Origin: Eubacterium barkeri
Lineage (GTDB): Bacteria > Bacillota > Clostridia > Eubacteriales > Eubacteriaceae
Direction: 5' to 3'
DNA length: 64,000 nucleotides
Assembly (NCBI RefSeq): GCF_900107125.1
Contig: NZ_FNOU01000004.1
Coordinates: forward strand, 1-64,000
In this document: one piece after another, positions 49,544-60,170 of the stretch
Position numbering within the stretch: position 1 is the stretch's first letter
How the letters are laid out: each line of letters opens with the position of its first letter
Made by a program: the position numbers and the translations under genes
The notes under the pieces: generated by a model
Database searches by the model: none
What the model saw: only the letters and a program-made list of their open reading frames with translations
Told to the model about the DNA's origin: nothing

Positions 49544-49771
49544 ATGAAAACATTTTTAATCGTTCTGCTAATTATATCAAGTTTTGCACTGATCATCAGT
49601 ATTGTACTGTCACCGGCTAAGTCAGCAGGGATGGGGACCATCGAAGGTGGTGCGGAAACACTATTTGGCAGAAAGAAAGCAAAGGGCATTTACGCCATTT
49701 TGGAAAAAGTGACCATTGGTTCAGCAATTGTATTTATGATATCCGCTTTCATTTACTCACTTTTTGCTTAA
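49544..49771 (+). CDS. secG: protein translocase subunit SecG
   Basis: 75 residues with two membrane helices (3-22 and about 55-74) joined by the conserved glycine-rich loop (LSPAKSAGMGTIEGGAETLFGRKKAKG in two parts). It supports SecYE-mediated export. Relatives begin with the same hydrophobic helix and the GxxEtlFG pattern. It lies upstream of hppA with a 39-bp gap. Confidence 0.92.
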   Translation: MKTFLIVLLIISSFALIISIVLSPAKSAGMGTIEGGAETLFGRKKAKGIYAILEKVTIGSAIVFMISAFIYSLFA

Positions 49772-49810
49772 TCGAGAAATTTTTATTCCGTAAAGGGGGA
49801 AAAAAATCAG

Positions 49811-51808
49811 ATGAATTTATGGATAGCTCCTGTTGTGGGAGTTGTAGCTTTATTGGTAGCGCTTTTTTATGCCAATCGGGTCAACAAAGTTGAAGTTGGT
49901 ACCGAACGCATGAAAGAAATTGCTTCCTTCATCCACGAAGGAGCAATGGCCTTCCTGACCCGCGAATATAAGATGCTAGTTGTATTCGTTGCTGTTTTAT
50001 TTGTCGTCTTATGTGTCACACCAGGCTTAGGCTGGCAGACTGCTGTCGCCTTTTTAGTCGGTGCGATTTTCTCTGTTTTGGCTGGTTTCTTTGGAATGCA
50101 GGTTGCAACCCGGGCTAATGTCAGAACGGCCAATGCGGCTCAGAAGGATGGCATGAACAAAGCCCTGGCGACCGCTTTTTCCGGTGGTGCTGTTATGGGG
50201 ATGTGTGTTGTCGGCCTTGGTCTTTTCGGCCTGAGCATCGTGTATATGATTTTCCAGAGTACTGCTATTATTACTGGTTTCGGTTTAGGGGCTTCCTCCA
50301 TCGCGCTTTTTGGTCGTGTGGGTGGTGGGATCTACACCAAAGCAGCTGATGTTGGGGCTGACCTTGTCGGTAAGGTTGAAGCTGGTATTCCGGAAGATGA
50401 CCCCCGTAACCCTGCTGTTATCGCCGATAACGTTGGGGATAACGTTGGGGATGTCGCGGGGATGGGCGCTGACCTCTTTGAATCCTACGTGGGCTCGATC
50501 ATCTCTGCCATGACCCTGGGCGTTGTACTCCTGGGTGGCACCGATGGGGTGCTCTTCCCAATGTTCATTGCTGCCATCGGGATTGTTGCTTCCATTATTG
50601 GGACCTTCTTCGTTCGCGGCAAAGAAGGTGGGAATCCTCAGAAAGCCCTCAACATGGGGACTTATGTGTCTGGGATTATCCTGATTATCGCTGCTTACTT
50701 CCTTTCAACCTATATGTTAGGCAGTATTTATCCATTTGTAACCATCGTGGCTGGTTTAGTGGTTGGTTTAGCCATCGGTCAGCTGACTGAATATTACACC
50801 TCTGAAAAATACAAGCCAGTTCAGCATATTGCCCAGCAATCTGAAACGGGTTCTGCAACGACGATTATCTCTGGTTTAGCGGTTGGGATGCGTTCCACTG
50901 CCTTCCCGGTACTGTGTATTGCTTTAGCAATTTTCCTGGCCTATTGGGCAGGAAACATGTTCATGGCTGATGGTGGTCTCTTTGGGATTGCTATGGCAGC
51001 CGTTGGGATGCTCTCCACCTGTGGGATGACCATCGCAGTCGATGCTTATGGCCCCATCGCTGATAATGCTGGTGGGATTGCTGAAATGTCGGAACTGCCA
51101 GAAAACGTTCGGGAGATTACCGACCAGTTGGATGCCGTGGGGAATACCACTGCTGCCATTGGTAAAGGTTTTGCCATCGGGTCTGCCGCTTTGACGGCAT
51201 TGGCACTCTTTGCCTCCTATGCACAGGCTGTGAGCCTGAGCAACATCAGTCTTTTGGATCCAATGGTTATCATTGGCTTACTCATCGGTGGGATGCTGCC
51301 CTTCCTGTTCTCCGCAATGACCATGGAAGCTGTGGGCGATGCTGCCAACGATATGATTGAAGAAGTTCGTCGCCAGTTTAAGGCCATTCCTGGGATTATG
51401 GAAGGAACCGCAAAGCCTGATTACAAGAGCTGCGTGGATATTTCCACTGGTGCTGCCCTGAAAAAGATGATCATGCCTGGAGTTATGGCGATCGTTGCAC
51501 CTTTAGCCGTTGGGATTCTCTTAGGACCTGAAGCTTTAGGTGGTTTATTGGCTGGGTCTTTGGTTACGGGTGTCGTTTTAGCCGTTATGATGGCTAACTC
51601 TGGTGGTGCCTGGGATAACGCTAAAAAATACATCGAATCCGGTGTTCATGGCGGTAAAGGCTCTGATGCTCATAAAGCGGCTGTTGTTGGGGATACCGTT
51701 GGTGACCCCTTCAAGGATACCTCTGGACCGTCCATCAACATTTTAATCAAGCTGATGACCATCGTTTCTCTGGTGTTCGCACCGCTGTTCATCAATTTAT
51801 TCTCTTAA
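49811..51808 (+). CDS. hppA: membrane-bound ion-translocating pyrophosphatase, K+-dependent type
   Basis: 665 residues with about 16 membrane helices. The signature [18 protein letters not shown], then [20 protein letters not shown], coordinates Mg-pyrophosphate. It couples pyrophosphate hydrolysis to H+ or Na+ pumping. The segment [18 protein letters not shown] has Ala where K+-independent enzymes have Lys, so this belongs to the K+-dependent group. Many K+-dependent clostridial enzymes pump Na+, but the ion cannot be fixed here. A strong UUCG-capped terminator follows. Confidence 0.96.
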   Translation: MNLWIAPVVGVVALLVALFYANRVNKVEVGTERMKEIASFIHEGAMAFLTREYKMLVVFVAVLFVVLCVTPGLGWQTAVAFLVGAIFSVLAGFFGMQVATRANVRTANAAQKDGMNKALATAFSGGAVMGMCVVGLGLFGLSIVYMIFQSTAIITGFGLGASSIALFGRVGGGIYTKAADVGADLVGKVEAGIPEDDPRNPAVIADNVGDNVGDVAGMGADLFESYVGSIISAMTLGVVLLGGTDGVLFPMFIAAIGIVASIIGTFFVRGKEGGNPQKALNMGTYVSGIILIIAAYFLSTYMLGSIYPFVTIVAGLVVGLAIGQLTEYYTSEKYKPVQHIAQQSETGSATTIISGLAVGMRSTAFPVLCIALAIFLAYWAGNMFMADGGLFGIAMAAVGMLSTCGMTIAVDAYGPIADNAGGIAEMSELPENVREITDQLDAVGNTTAAIGKGFAIGSAALTALALFASYAQAVSLSNISLLDPMVIIGLLIGGMLPFLFSAMTMEAVGDAANDMIEEVRRQFKAIPGIMEGTAKPDYKSCVDISTGAALKKMIMPGVMAIVAPLAVGILLGPEALGGLLAGSLVTGVVLAVMMANSGGAWDNAKKYIESGVHGGKGSDAHKAAVVGDTVGDPFKDTSGPSINILIKLMTIVSLVFAPLFINLFS

Positions 51809-51815
51809 GAATATC

Positions 51816-51846
51816 AAGCTGTAGCCTTCGGGTTACAGCTTTTTTC
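51816..51846 (+). terminator. terminator after hppA
   Basis: AAGCTGTAGCC pairs with GGTTACAGCTT across a TTCG loop, then a T-run. Confidence 0.92.
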
Positions 51847-51942
51847 ATTTTTTGGCTTAAACGCATTATAATATAAAGGGCATATGGTATAATAATAATC
51901 TTAAAAGTAAACTCATAAGGAGCAAGCATTCTTTGGATAAGA

Positions 51943-53292
51943 ATGGGATTAATAATGCAAAAAACCTTTTTTGATATGAATTTTGAAAATACCGTTGAGG
52001 ATAACGCTCCCCTGGCGGTACGGATGCGCCCCCGGACCCTGGATGATTTTGTTGGTCAGCAGCAAATCATCGGAAAGGGAAAACTGCTCTACCGACTGAT
52101 TATGGCTGATAAGCTATCATCCGTGGTGTTCTACGGCCCTCCGGGGACAGGAAAAACTACCCTGGCGCAGATCATCGCCAAGCATACTAAGGCAGCCTTC
52201 TTTGAACTAAACGCCGTCACCTCAGGAAAGAAAGAAATCATTGAGGTGTTGGATAAGGCAAAGGATAACCTGGGGATTTATGGCCGAAAGACCATTTTGT
52301 TTATCGATGAAATCCATCGCTTTAACAAGGCCCAGCAGGACGCGCTGCTGCCCAGTGTGGAGCAGGGATTAGTTACCCTAATCGGTGCGACCACAGAGAA
52401 TCCCTATTTTGAAATCAATTCACCCCTGCTGTCCCGGTCTACGGTGTTCGAGTTTAAAAAGCTGTCGGCGGAGGATATCATTTCCCTTCTTCGCCGGGCC
52501 ATCACCGACGTGGAATACGGCTACGGGCGCATGAAAGTGTCCGTTGAGGAGGATGCGCTGCTGCATCTGACCAATGCCTCTGGGGGCGATGTGCGCAAGG
52601 CCCTGGGGGCCCTTGAACTTGGGGTTCTCACTGCGGACAAGGATGAATCCGGGACCATCTACATTGATTTGGAGACAGCCCAGGAGTGTATCCAGGTCCG
52701 GGCAATACAGTACGATAAGAAGGGCGATAATCATTACGATACCATTTCAGCTTTTATTAAAAGCCTTCGGGGTTCAGACCCTGACGCCGCACTATTTTGG
52801 TTGGCGAAAATGCTGGGAGCCGGGGAAGACCCAAAGTTTATTGCCCGGCGTCTGGTGATTTCCGCATCGGAGGATGTGGGAAATGCCAATCCCATGGCCC
52901 TTCTGGTGGCGACGGCAGCAGCCCGGGCTGTAGAAATGATCGGCCTGCCCGAGGCAAGAATCAATTTGGCCCAGGCGACCACCTATATAGCGGCTTCGCC
53001 AAAGAGCAATGCCAGCTACGCCGGCTTGGATGCCGCCGCCCAGGCTGCCCGCCATCAATCGGATGGTGAGGTGCCCATGCATCTCCGGGACAGTCATTAC
53101 TCCGGAAGCGAAAAACTGGGTCGGGGGATTAGCTATAAATATCCCCATGATTACCCGGGGCACTATACTCCCCAGCAATACCTGCCCACCGATTTGTTGG
53201 GTACCCAATTTTATAATCCCACGGATTTGGGAGATGAAGCCCGGATTCGTGCTTATTTAGAAAGCCTTGATGATTCGCATCACGAAAATTAA
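51943..53292 (+). CDS. rarA: replication-associated recombination protein RarA (MgsA)
   Basis: About 449 residues. AAA+ ATPase with Walker [10 protein letters not shown], Walker [20 protein letters not shown], sensor 1 [13 protein letters not shown] and the RarA-specific C-terminal tetramer domain ([49 protein letters not shown]). It acts at stalled replication forks. Two starts are possible: ATG at 51943 or ATG at 51955 ([10 protein letters not shown]). The second resembles relatives better. Confidence 0.95.
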   Translation: MGLIMQKTFFDMNFENTVEDNAPLAVRMRPRTLDDFVGQQQIIGKGKLLYRLIMADKLSSVVFYGPPGTGKTTLAQIIAKHTKAAFFELNAVTSGKKEIIEVLDKAKDNLGIYGRKTILFIDEIHRFNKAQQDALLPSVEQGLVTLIGATTENPYFEINSPLLSRSTVFEFKKLSAEDIISLLRRAITDVEYGYGRMKVSVEEDALLHLTNASGGDVRKALGALELGVLTADKDESGTIYIDLETAQECIQVRAIQYDKKGDNHYDTISAFIKSLRGSDPDAALFWLAKMLGAGEDPKFIARRLVISASEDVGNANPMALLVATAAARAVEMIGLPEARINLAQATTYIAASPKSNASYAGLDAAAQAARHQSDGEVPMHLRDSHYSGSEKLGRGISYKYPHDYPGHYTPQQYLPTDLLGTQFYNPTDLGDEARIRAYLESLDDSHHEN

Positions 53293-53309
53293 TACATTTG
53301 GAGGATACG

Positions 53310-56228
53310 TTGAAAAAGAATGAAATAATCCACGGATTCCGTTTGGACCGTGAAGAAGAGATAAGGGAAGTGGGTGGTACCGCCCGGGTTTTTACCCATG
53401 TGCAAACCGGAGCGGTACTGATTTATATTTCCAATGGCGATGATAATAAGGTGTTCCAAATCGGGTTTAAAACCCCATCAGGAGATAGCACTGGGGTGGC
53501 ACATATTATGGAGCATTCTGTTTTGTGCGGCTCAAAGAAGTACCCGGTGAAGGAACCCTTTGTGGAGCTGGCCAAGGGCTCCCTGAACACCTTCCTCAAT
53601 GCCATGACCTACCCGGATAAAACCGTTTATCCCATTGCAAGCACCAACGAGAAGGATTTTATGAACCTCATGGATGTGTATTTGGATGCGGTCTTTAATC
53701 CTGCCATTTACGATAGCCCCCGGACCTTTATGCAGGAGGGCTGGCATTATCATCTTGAAAACCCAGAGGATCCCATTACCTACAATGGGGTGGTCTATAA
53801 TGAGATGAAGGGTGTTTATTCCAGCCCCGAGGAAATTCTCCACTATGAGCTGTTTAAGGCTCTTTATCCCGATACCATTTACAGTGGGGAGTCCGGGGGA
53901 CATCCGGATTGTATCCCACAGTTAAGCTATGAGGATTTTAAGGCCTTTCATCAGACCTTCTATCATCCCTCCAATGCCTACATCTATCTGTATGGAGATG
54001 GGGATATGGAGAAACATCTGAAATATCTGGATGAGGAATACCTTTCCAAATATAAAAAGCAGGTGGTGGATAATCACATTCCGATCCAGCCGCCCTTTAA
54101 AGATATGGTTCGGACAGAGGCCCTTTACCCCATTGCCGCAGAAGAAGAGGGGGCAGATAAGGACTATCTGGCCCTTGGATTCGTTATGGATGCAGCCACC
54201 GCTTTTGATGATCTCTTAGCCATGGACATCCTCGGACATATTCTCCTGGGACATAATGGTGCACCCCTTAAAAAGGCATTACTTCAGCTGGATATTTGTA
54301 AAGAAGTGGACTATTCCTTTGCCAGCTCCATGAAGCAGCCTTATTTTGCCATTGTATTAAAAAACACAAATAAATCCCAGGGGGATCTTTTTGTAAAAAC
54401 GGTGAGGGAAACCCTGGAAGCTCTGGTAAAGGAGGGACTCAATCCCAGGGATGTGGAGGCTGGGATTAACAGCGCTGAATTCACCTTGAAGGAAGGGGAA
54501 TTCGGAACCTATCCCAGGGGTCTGATGTATGGCCTGGAAATGATGGAAACCTGGCCATATGGCTGTGATCCCTTGTCTCATCTTAAATATACCGAGGTGG
54601 TGGAGCGTCTGCGTCAGAGCAGCTTGAACCGGGGATTTGAAGGTATGATCAGCCGGTATTTGCTGATGAATGAGCATCAGGCATTGGTGGCCATTACCCC
54701 GGATCCTGAGCTTTCTGAGCGCAATGAGCAGGCGATGGCTAAGGCGTTGGCAGAACTCAAGGCAAGCCTCAATGAAGAGGAGCTTGGGCATTTAGTGAAA
54801 GCATCCCAGGATCTTTTAGAACATCAGAATGCCGAGGATTCTCCAGAAGCCCTTGCCACCATTCCCAAGCTGGGCATTGATGAAATCAAGTCAGAGGCCC
54901 GGAAGATTGTCCTGGAGGAGGAAACTTACGAAGGGGTACCCCTGCTTTGGCATCCGGGAGAAACCAATGGAATTGTCTATATTAAGCTGATTTTCGATAT
55001 CCACAGTATTCCCCAGGAGGATTTAAAATACCTCTCTGTGCTCAATAAATTTCTGAGTCATCTTGGAACAGCGGATTATACAGAAGATGCCCTTAATCAG
55101 GAAATTGAGATTTACACCGGGGGGATTGCCACCAACATTGAGACCTTTGACAGCACTAAGGGCTTGGGTGAGTACGCGGCAAAATTTACCATCAAAGGAA
55201 AGGCAACCGCCGCCAATGTACCGAAGCTGTTAGCCTTAATGGAAAATATCAGCCTGAAAACCCGCTTTGACGATTATAAGCTGATGTCTGATATTATTGG
55301 AGAAATCCGGATGGCCAAGGAGCAGCGCTTCCTGACCGCAGGGCATGTCATCAGTACCCAGCGCCTTCAATCCTATTACTCCCAGTCCGCCCGTCTCTTC
55401 GAGGAAATCGGCGGGATCGAGTTCTATCATTTTCTGGCAGAACTGGATGATCACTTTAAGGCAGAGGCCCAGGGGCTGTCAGCCAAGTTGTCCACTATCA
55501 TGGAGCAGATCTTTAATCGGACCCAGGTTACGATCAGTCTAACCTGTGAAGAAAAACATAAAAACCAGGCGTTAAAGGCGGTGGGAAACTACTTAGGAGC
55601 CCTTCGGGATGCCCCGGCAACACTGTACGATTATCACTTTCCAGTGGCCATCCAGAATGAGGGTTTTAAAACTGCGGCCAAGGTCCAATATGTTTCCAAG
55701 GGATTTAATATTCGAAATCTGGGCTACGATTATAGTGGCAGCATGCTGGTGCTGAAGTCTGTTTTGTCCATGGATTATCTATGGAATAAGGTACGGGTTC
55801 AAGGTGGGGCCTATGGGGCATCCTTTGGGGTGAATAAATCAGGAGAGCTTTACTTTGCCTCCTATAGAGATCCTAATATTGGAAAAACCTTCGATGCCTA
55901 TAACGGTGCCTGGGAGTACATTCAATCCCTGGATATCTCTAACCGGGAAATGGAAAAATATATTATTGGCACCATCAGTGGGCGGGATACGCCTTTATCG
56001 GCAGCACTATGGGCGGATGCCTGTGATACCATGTACTTCAACCAAACGGATCAGGAAGACCTCCAGCAGGAACGGGATGAAATTTTGGCGACGACAATGG
56101 AGGATTTACGTCATTTTAGCCAAATGGTCAAATCAGCCATGGATAAAGAAATCCTCTGTGTTATTGGTGGAGAAGAAATGGTCGAGGCCAATGCCCAGTA
56201 TTTCAATGAGGTAAAATATATTAAATGA
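53310..56228 (+). CDS. M16C family zinc metalloprotease (presequence protease-like)
   Basis: About 972 residues. The inverted zinc motif HIMEHSVLCGSKKYP (H-x-x-E-H) and distal glutamate in YNEMKGVYSSPEE mark the catalytic domain. M16C_associated and two inactive insulinase-like domains follow, so the length matches PreP/Cym1-type peptidases that degrade peptides inside a closed chamber. I propose TTG at 53310, six bases after GGAGG. The preceding in-frame TTG at 53298 lies within the ribosome binding site. It overlaps dacA by four bases (ATGA). Confidence 0.93.
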   Translation: MKKNEIIHGFRLDREEEIREVGGTARVFTHVQTGAVLIYISNGDDNKVFQIGFKTPSGDSTGVAHIMEHSVLCGSKKYPVKEPFVELAKGSLNTFLNAMTYPDKTVYPIASTNEKDFMNLMDVYLDAVFNPAIYDSPRTFMQEGWHYHLENPEDPITYNGVVYNEMKGVYSSPEEILHYELFKALYPDTIYSGESGGHPDCIPQLSYEDFKAFHQTFYHPSNAYIYLYGDGDMEKHLKYLDEEYLSKYKKQVVDNHIPIQPPFKDMVRTEALYPIAAEEEGADKDYLALGFVMDAATAFDDLLAMDILGHILLGHNGAPLKKALLQLDICKEVDYSFASSMKQPYFAIVLKNTNKSQGDLFVKTVRETLEALVKEGLNPRDVEAGINSAEFTLKEGEFGTYPRGLMYGLEMMETWPYGCDPLSHLKYTEVVERLRQSSLNRGFEGMISRYLLMNEHQALVAITPDPELSERNEQAMAKALAELKASLNEEELGHLVKASQDLLEHQNAEDSPEALATIPKLGIDEIKSEARKIVLEEETYEGVPLLWHPGETNGIVYIKLIFDIHSIPQEDLKYLSVLNKFLSHLGTADYTEDALNQEIEIYTGGIATNIETFDSTKGLGEYAAKFTIKGKATAANVPKLLALMENISLKTRFDDYKLMSDIIGEIRMAKEQRFLTAGHVISTQRLQSYYSQSARLFEEIGGIEFYHFLAELDDHFKAEAQGLSAKLSTIMEQIFNRTQVTISLTCEEKHKNQALKAVGNYLGALRDAPATLYDYHFPVAIQNEGFKTAAKVQYVSKGFNIRNLGYDYSGSMLVLKSVLSMDYLWNKVRVQGGAYGASFGVNKSGELYFASYRDPNIGKTFDAYNGAWEYIQSLDISNREMEKYIIGTISGRDTPLSAALWADACDTMYFNQTDQEDLQQERDEILATTMEDLRHFSQMVKSAMDKEILCVIGGEEMVEANAQYFNEVKYIK

Positions 56229-57802
56229 TTAAACGACAAAATCGGGTGGCGTTGGCCACCCTCCTGCTTTTTTTAATTCTTTTTATATCGACGGGTAGTG
56301 TTCTGGCTGCAATGCCCAGCTTCGGCTCTGGTGAAGGGGTTTATCTTTTAGACCCCGATACCGGGGATGCCTTTGCCAAGCAAAATGAAGATTCCAGGTA
56401 CAATCCGGCCAGCACCACTAAGTTGATGACCGCTTTAGTGGCCATGGATTATATTAAGGACCGACTGAATGAAAGGGTCACGGTGGGGGAAGAAATTACC
56501 CAAATCGATGCTGATAGCAGCGTTGCGGATTTGGCCCCGGGAGATACCTACACCTGGGAGCAGCTTCTATACGGACTGCTTTTACCATCGGGGAATGACG
56601 CTGCAATGACCATGGCCGTCAATATTGGGCGTTTGGCCCAAAATGACCCAGCTCTGGGGACGAATGCGGCCTTGGATGTTTTCATTGGATTAATGAATAA
56701 AAAGGCAGAGGATTTAGGATTGACAAAAACGCATTTTGCCAATCCCCACGGATTGGTGGATGCCAATCACTATACGACACCCAGGGAAATGGCACAAATT
56801 GCAAAGGCGGCCTTTGGGGTGTCGACCATCAATGCAGTGGCCAGCACCCCCTCCTACACCTGTGTCAGCAGCAATGGACAGGCCCATGAATGGGAGAATA
56901 GCAATATCCTGATCCACCCAACCGTTTCAGAAATCAGTCGCAGCCAGGTAGAAGCCATGAACTTGACCGGAACAGAGAATCCTTACTACAATCCCAATGC
57001 AAAGGGGGGGAAAACAGGATACGATGAAGCTGCTGGCCGTTGCTTAGTCTTTTCAGGACAAAATGGGGAAATGCACTTGGTGGGCGTGATCTTTAAAGCC
57101 AGTGACCAAAGGGACATTTACGCCCAGGCCGATGGAGCACTGGACACCGCATTGAAGGATTATTCCCATATCCTCTGGAGTGACGGGCAGAGTCCTTATG
57201 TGAAAACCATGGTGAGCTTTGCCAGTGTTTTAGATGGTTTTAGCATCAGTGCATCCACAAAGGGCGATGCAGCATCCACAGTACTGACCACCGAAAAGGA
57301 TAGCTATTCGGTCCAGGTAAAGTGGGACGACCGTTTGCTGGCGGAAAAGGGTAACCATGTCCGGATTTTAGCCCCCATTACAGAGGGTCAGCAAATTGGA
57401 ACTCTGGATGTGTATTCGGGCAGTACCTATATCAAGGGGATTCCCCTTTACGCAGACCAGGCAATGTCACCCCTTGGATGGGTGGATTATCTAATTATGG
57501 GCGGCGTTCTTTTGCTGGTAGTCCTTCTGGTTGTTGTGTTGGTCCGTTACCGTCGCAGGAAGCGGAACCAGGCTGTGTACAATCTGCGGCGTGCAGAGGC
57601 AGGATACCACTTCGAAGGAATAAAGGAAGCTGAGATGGGAGCTTTTGAGGAACCACGCACAGAGGATGAAGGGCAGACGCCATTGCCAAAATCCTTTTTG
57701 GACATGGAAGCAGCAGAATCTGAGGATCAGCCATCCATGCCGATGAGGGCCCGTTTGGGGGGGAAGACCCGCTATCGATTAAAGCGTATTCGGAGGCAAT
57801 AA
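56225..57802 (+). CDS. D-alanyl-D-alanine carboxypeptidase (S11, PBP5-like)
   Basis: 525 residues. N-terminal signal peptide (VALATLLLFLILFISTGSVLA). Active-site motifs S-x-x-K (STTK, 63-66), S-x-N (PSGNDAAM) and K-T-G (GGKTGYDEAAG). The PBP5 C-terminal domain, a membrane helix (WVDYLIMGGVLLLVVLLVVVLV) and a 90-residue basic/acidic cytoplasmic tail follow. It trims the terminal D-Ala of peptidoglycan stems outside the cell. Unlike PBP5 with an amphipathic anchor, it has a true transmembrane anchor and a tail. Confidence 0.95.
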   Translation: MIKRQNRVALATLLLFLILFISTGSVLAAMPSFGSGEGVYLLDPDTGDAFAKQNEDSRYNPASTTKLMTALVAMDYIKDRLNERVTVGEEITQIDADSSVADLAPGDTYTWEQLLYGLLLPSGNDAAMTMAVNIGRLAQNDPALGTNAALDVFIGLMNKKAEDLGLTKTHFANPHGLVDANHYTTPREMAQIAKAAFGVSTINAVASTPSYTCVSSNGQAHEWENSNILIHPTVSEISRSQVEAMNLTGTENPYYNPNAKGGKTGYDEAAGRCLVFSGQNGEMHLVGVIFKASDQRDIYAQADGALDTALKDYSHILWSDGQSPYVKTMVSFASVLDGFSISASTKGDAASTVLTTEKDSYSVQVKWDDRLLAEKGNHVRILAPITEGQQIGTLDVYSGSTYIKGIPLYADQAMSPLGWVDYLIMGGVLLLVVLLVVVLVRYRRRKRNQAVYNLRRAEAGYHFEGIKEAEMGAFEEPRTEDEGQTPLPKSFLDMEAAESEDQPSMPMRARLGGKTRYRLKRIRRQ

Positions 57803-57803
57803 G

Positions 57804-60164
57804 ATGGAGCATCATATGGAAATTCTGGCGCCTGCCGGGGATGTTCAGGGTGTCATCGCCGCCATTAATGGCGGTGCAGATGCCGTTTATTTCGGAGGGA
57901 AACATTTCAACGCCCGACAGCGGGCAGATAATTTTGATGAACAGGAAATGGGTGAGATGGTTGATTTATGCCATCGACATGGACTAAAGGTGTATATCAC
58001 CCTTAATATTCTCATTAAGGACAGTGAGTGGCCCAGGGTCCTTGAGTACCTGGCCTTTCTCAGGGCCCTTTCGCCAGACGGTATTATCGTTCAGGATCCG
58101 GGATTAATGCTTATCCTCAGGGAGTATTACCCGGAATTGCCCCTTCAAACCAGTACTCAGGGTTCTGTCTATGGCACAGAAGGGGCCCTGTTCTTCCAGG
58201 AGATTGGCTTTAAGCGGGTGGTCCTTCCCCGGGAAATAACCCTTCCGGAGATCCGCCGCATTCGCCAGAAGGTGGCGGTTGAGCTAAAGGTATTCTGTCA
58301 CGGAGCGCTGTGTTATGCGTATTCGGGACAATGTCTCTTTAGCAGCCTGGTGGGGGGGCGCAGTGGCAACCGGGGATTATGTGCCCAGCCCTGTCGAAAG
58401 CCCTATACCCTGTGGGACGATGGGAACCAACGGGTTAAGCAGGGCTATCTGATGAGTATGAGGGACCTGAATACCCGGGCACATCTTTTGGAGCTGGCAG
58501 AAGCCGGGGTGGATTCCCTTAAGATTGAAGGGCGCATGAAAAGCCCTGAGTACATTTATGCGGCTTCCCGTGCTTATCGGGATGCGGCCTCTGGTTGTGG
58601 GGATACCATTGATGGACAGACCCTTGCCCAGGTCTTTAACCGCGGTTTTACCACGGGATGGATCATGGAAAGTCCGGAGAACCTAAACCCTGAAATGGGG
58701 AAAAATCGAGGGACTCCAGTGGGGGTGGTCAAAAAAGTTCGGGGACGAACGGCCATTATTACCCTGTTGCCCGGGGCAACCCTTCATCTTGGTGATGGCT
58801 TAGCCTTTGGCGAGGAGGGGCACATCGGTCAGAAAATCACCCGGATGGAAACCGGTGGGGGCACCGCCAGACTACCCATTCCCCGGGGTGTGGTGGATGG
58901 TATGCCCGTCTTCCGGACCCTGGATGCCCGGTTGATGGCGGGCCTTCGGGAAAAGGCTCTGGCCAAGCTGTCCGAAGAAAAAAAACCACTCCGCTTATCC
59001 TTGACCCTTGCTTATCAAAAGCCCATCCAGGTGGAGGTCCTGGCCCAGGGAGAAGCCCATCACCTGGAGATTGATATCCTCCCTGGTCTAGCCCAAAATC
59101 GTCCATTGGATGAAGATATTATAACCGAACAACTTTCAAAGCTGGGGGATACCGACTATTTTCTCACGGAGCTGACCCTCCAAATGGCACCGGATTTGTT
59201 TTTACCCAAAAGCAGCTTAAATGCCCTGCGCCGAAGCATTATAGAGGAGATCGATGCCAAAAAACCAGTGGAAGCACTCCATAACGAAGCCCCTGTTTTG
59301 GAAATAGGGAAGATTCTCCCGGAAAGTAAATCGGTGAAGCGAAAGCCGCGCCTTTCTCTGGCACTTAGTCAGCTTAGCCAGCTGGAGGCGGTTTTAAATT
59401 TGGAGGTAGATGAAATCGTCCTGCCATACGAAGCCTTTGAAAGGCCAGAGGACATGGCAGAGGCCATCTGCCGGGTAGACGCCTGTGGAAAGGCGGCGCG
59501 CCTGGCACTGCCCAAGGTGATGCATGATGGCGTGACGGATAAAATCAAATCCCAGATGGACCTTCTGAAGGGATTACCCTTAGTGGGGGTACTCGTGCGT
59601 AATTATGAGGCACTCCATTTGTTAAGGGATACGGACTTTTCCCTGGAAGCGGACAGCAGCCTCCATATCTTTAATCGGATGGGGGCTGAAGCATTGTACC
59701 GATGGGGATGCCGCTCCGGTGTCATCTCCCCAGAGCTGGATGGGCGGGCGGTTGAGACCATTGCCCGGGGAACCCGGTTAGAGTGTACCCTGACGGTTTA
59801 TGGGCATCAGGAAATGATGGTCAGTGCCAATTGTTTGCTGGATTGTGGGAATAAGCATTGCAACGAATGTACCGAGGGGCGCTTCTTTTACTTAGAGGAT
59901 AGCCGTGGAATGCGCTTTCCCCTGCGCCGGGATGCCCTTGGTATAACCCATATTTACAATGGGGATAAATTGTTTTTAAAAAAAGAACTGATGAACGCCC
60001 CCCATCTGACCACTTGGCGGATTGAGGTGCTGGATGAAGGCATTGCCGAATTATCATATGTGGTGGCCTCCTACCGCAGTGGCTTTGGAGAAGATGCTCC
60101 CGATCCTGGGGACTATTACACCGGGCGTTATACAAAGGGGAACTTTAAAAGAGGAGTCGAATAA
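57804..60164 (+). CDS. U32 family protein with DUF3656 (RlhA/TrhP-like RNA hydroxylation)
   Basis: 786 residues. U32 barrel at the N-terminus (EILAPAGDVQGVIAAINGGADAVYFGG, QTSTQGSVYG, KVFCHGALCYAYSGQCLFSS, NRGLCAQPCRKPY, SLKIEGRMKSPEYI), followed by DUF3656 and a C-terminal U32 repeat with CLLDCGNKHCNECTEG. U32 proteins with this layout hydroxylate RNA pyrimidines (RlhA on 23S rRNA, TrhP on tRNA) and carry an iron-sulfur site. The older 'collagenase' name is misleading. It starts two bases after dacA and is followed by mutS2. Confidence 0.92.
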   Translation: MEHHMEILAPAGDVQGVIAAINGGADAVYFGGKHFNARQRADNFDEQEMGEMVDLCHRHGLKVYITLNILIKDSEWPRVLEYLAFLRALSPDGIIVQDPGLMLILREYYPELPLQTSTQGSVYGTEGALFFQEIGFKRVVLPREITLPEIRRIRQKVAVELKVFCHGALCYAYSGQCLFSSLVGGRSGNRGLCAQPCRKPYTLWDDGNQRVKQGYLMSMRDLNTRAHLLELAEAGVDSLKIEGRMKSPEYIYAASRAYRDAASGCGDTIDGQTLAQVFNRGFTTGWIMESPENLNPEMGKNRGTPVGVVKKVRGRTAIITLLPGATLHLGDGLAFGEEGHIGQKITRMETGGGTARLPIPRGVVDGMPVFRTLDARLMAGLREKALAKLSEEKKPLRLSLTLAYQKPIQVEVLAQGEAHHLEIDILPGLAQNRPLDEDIITEQLSKLGDTDYFLTELTLQMAPDLFLPKSSLNALRRSIIEEIDAKKPVEALHNEAPVLEIGKILPESKSVKRKPRLSLALSQLSQLEAVLNLEVDEIVLPYEAFERPEDMAEAICRVDACGKAARLALPKVMHDGVTDKIKSQMDLLKGLPLVGVLVRNYEALHLLRDTDFSLEADSSLHIFNRMGAEALYRWGCRSGVISPELDGRAVETIARGTRLECTLTVYGHQEMMVSANCLLDCGNKHCNECTEGRFFYLEDSRGMRFPLRRDALGITHIYNGDKLFLKKELMNAPHLTTWRIEVLDEGIAELSYVVASYRSGFGEDAPDPGDYYTGRYTKGNFKRGVE

Positions 60165-60170
60165 TATAGA

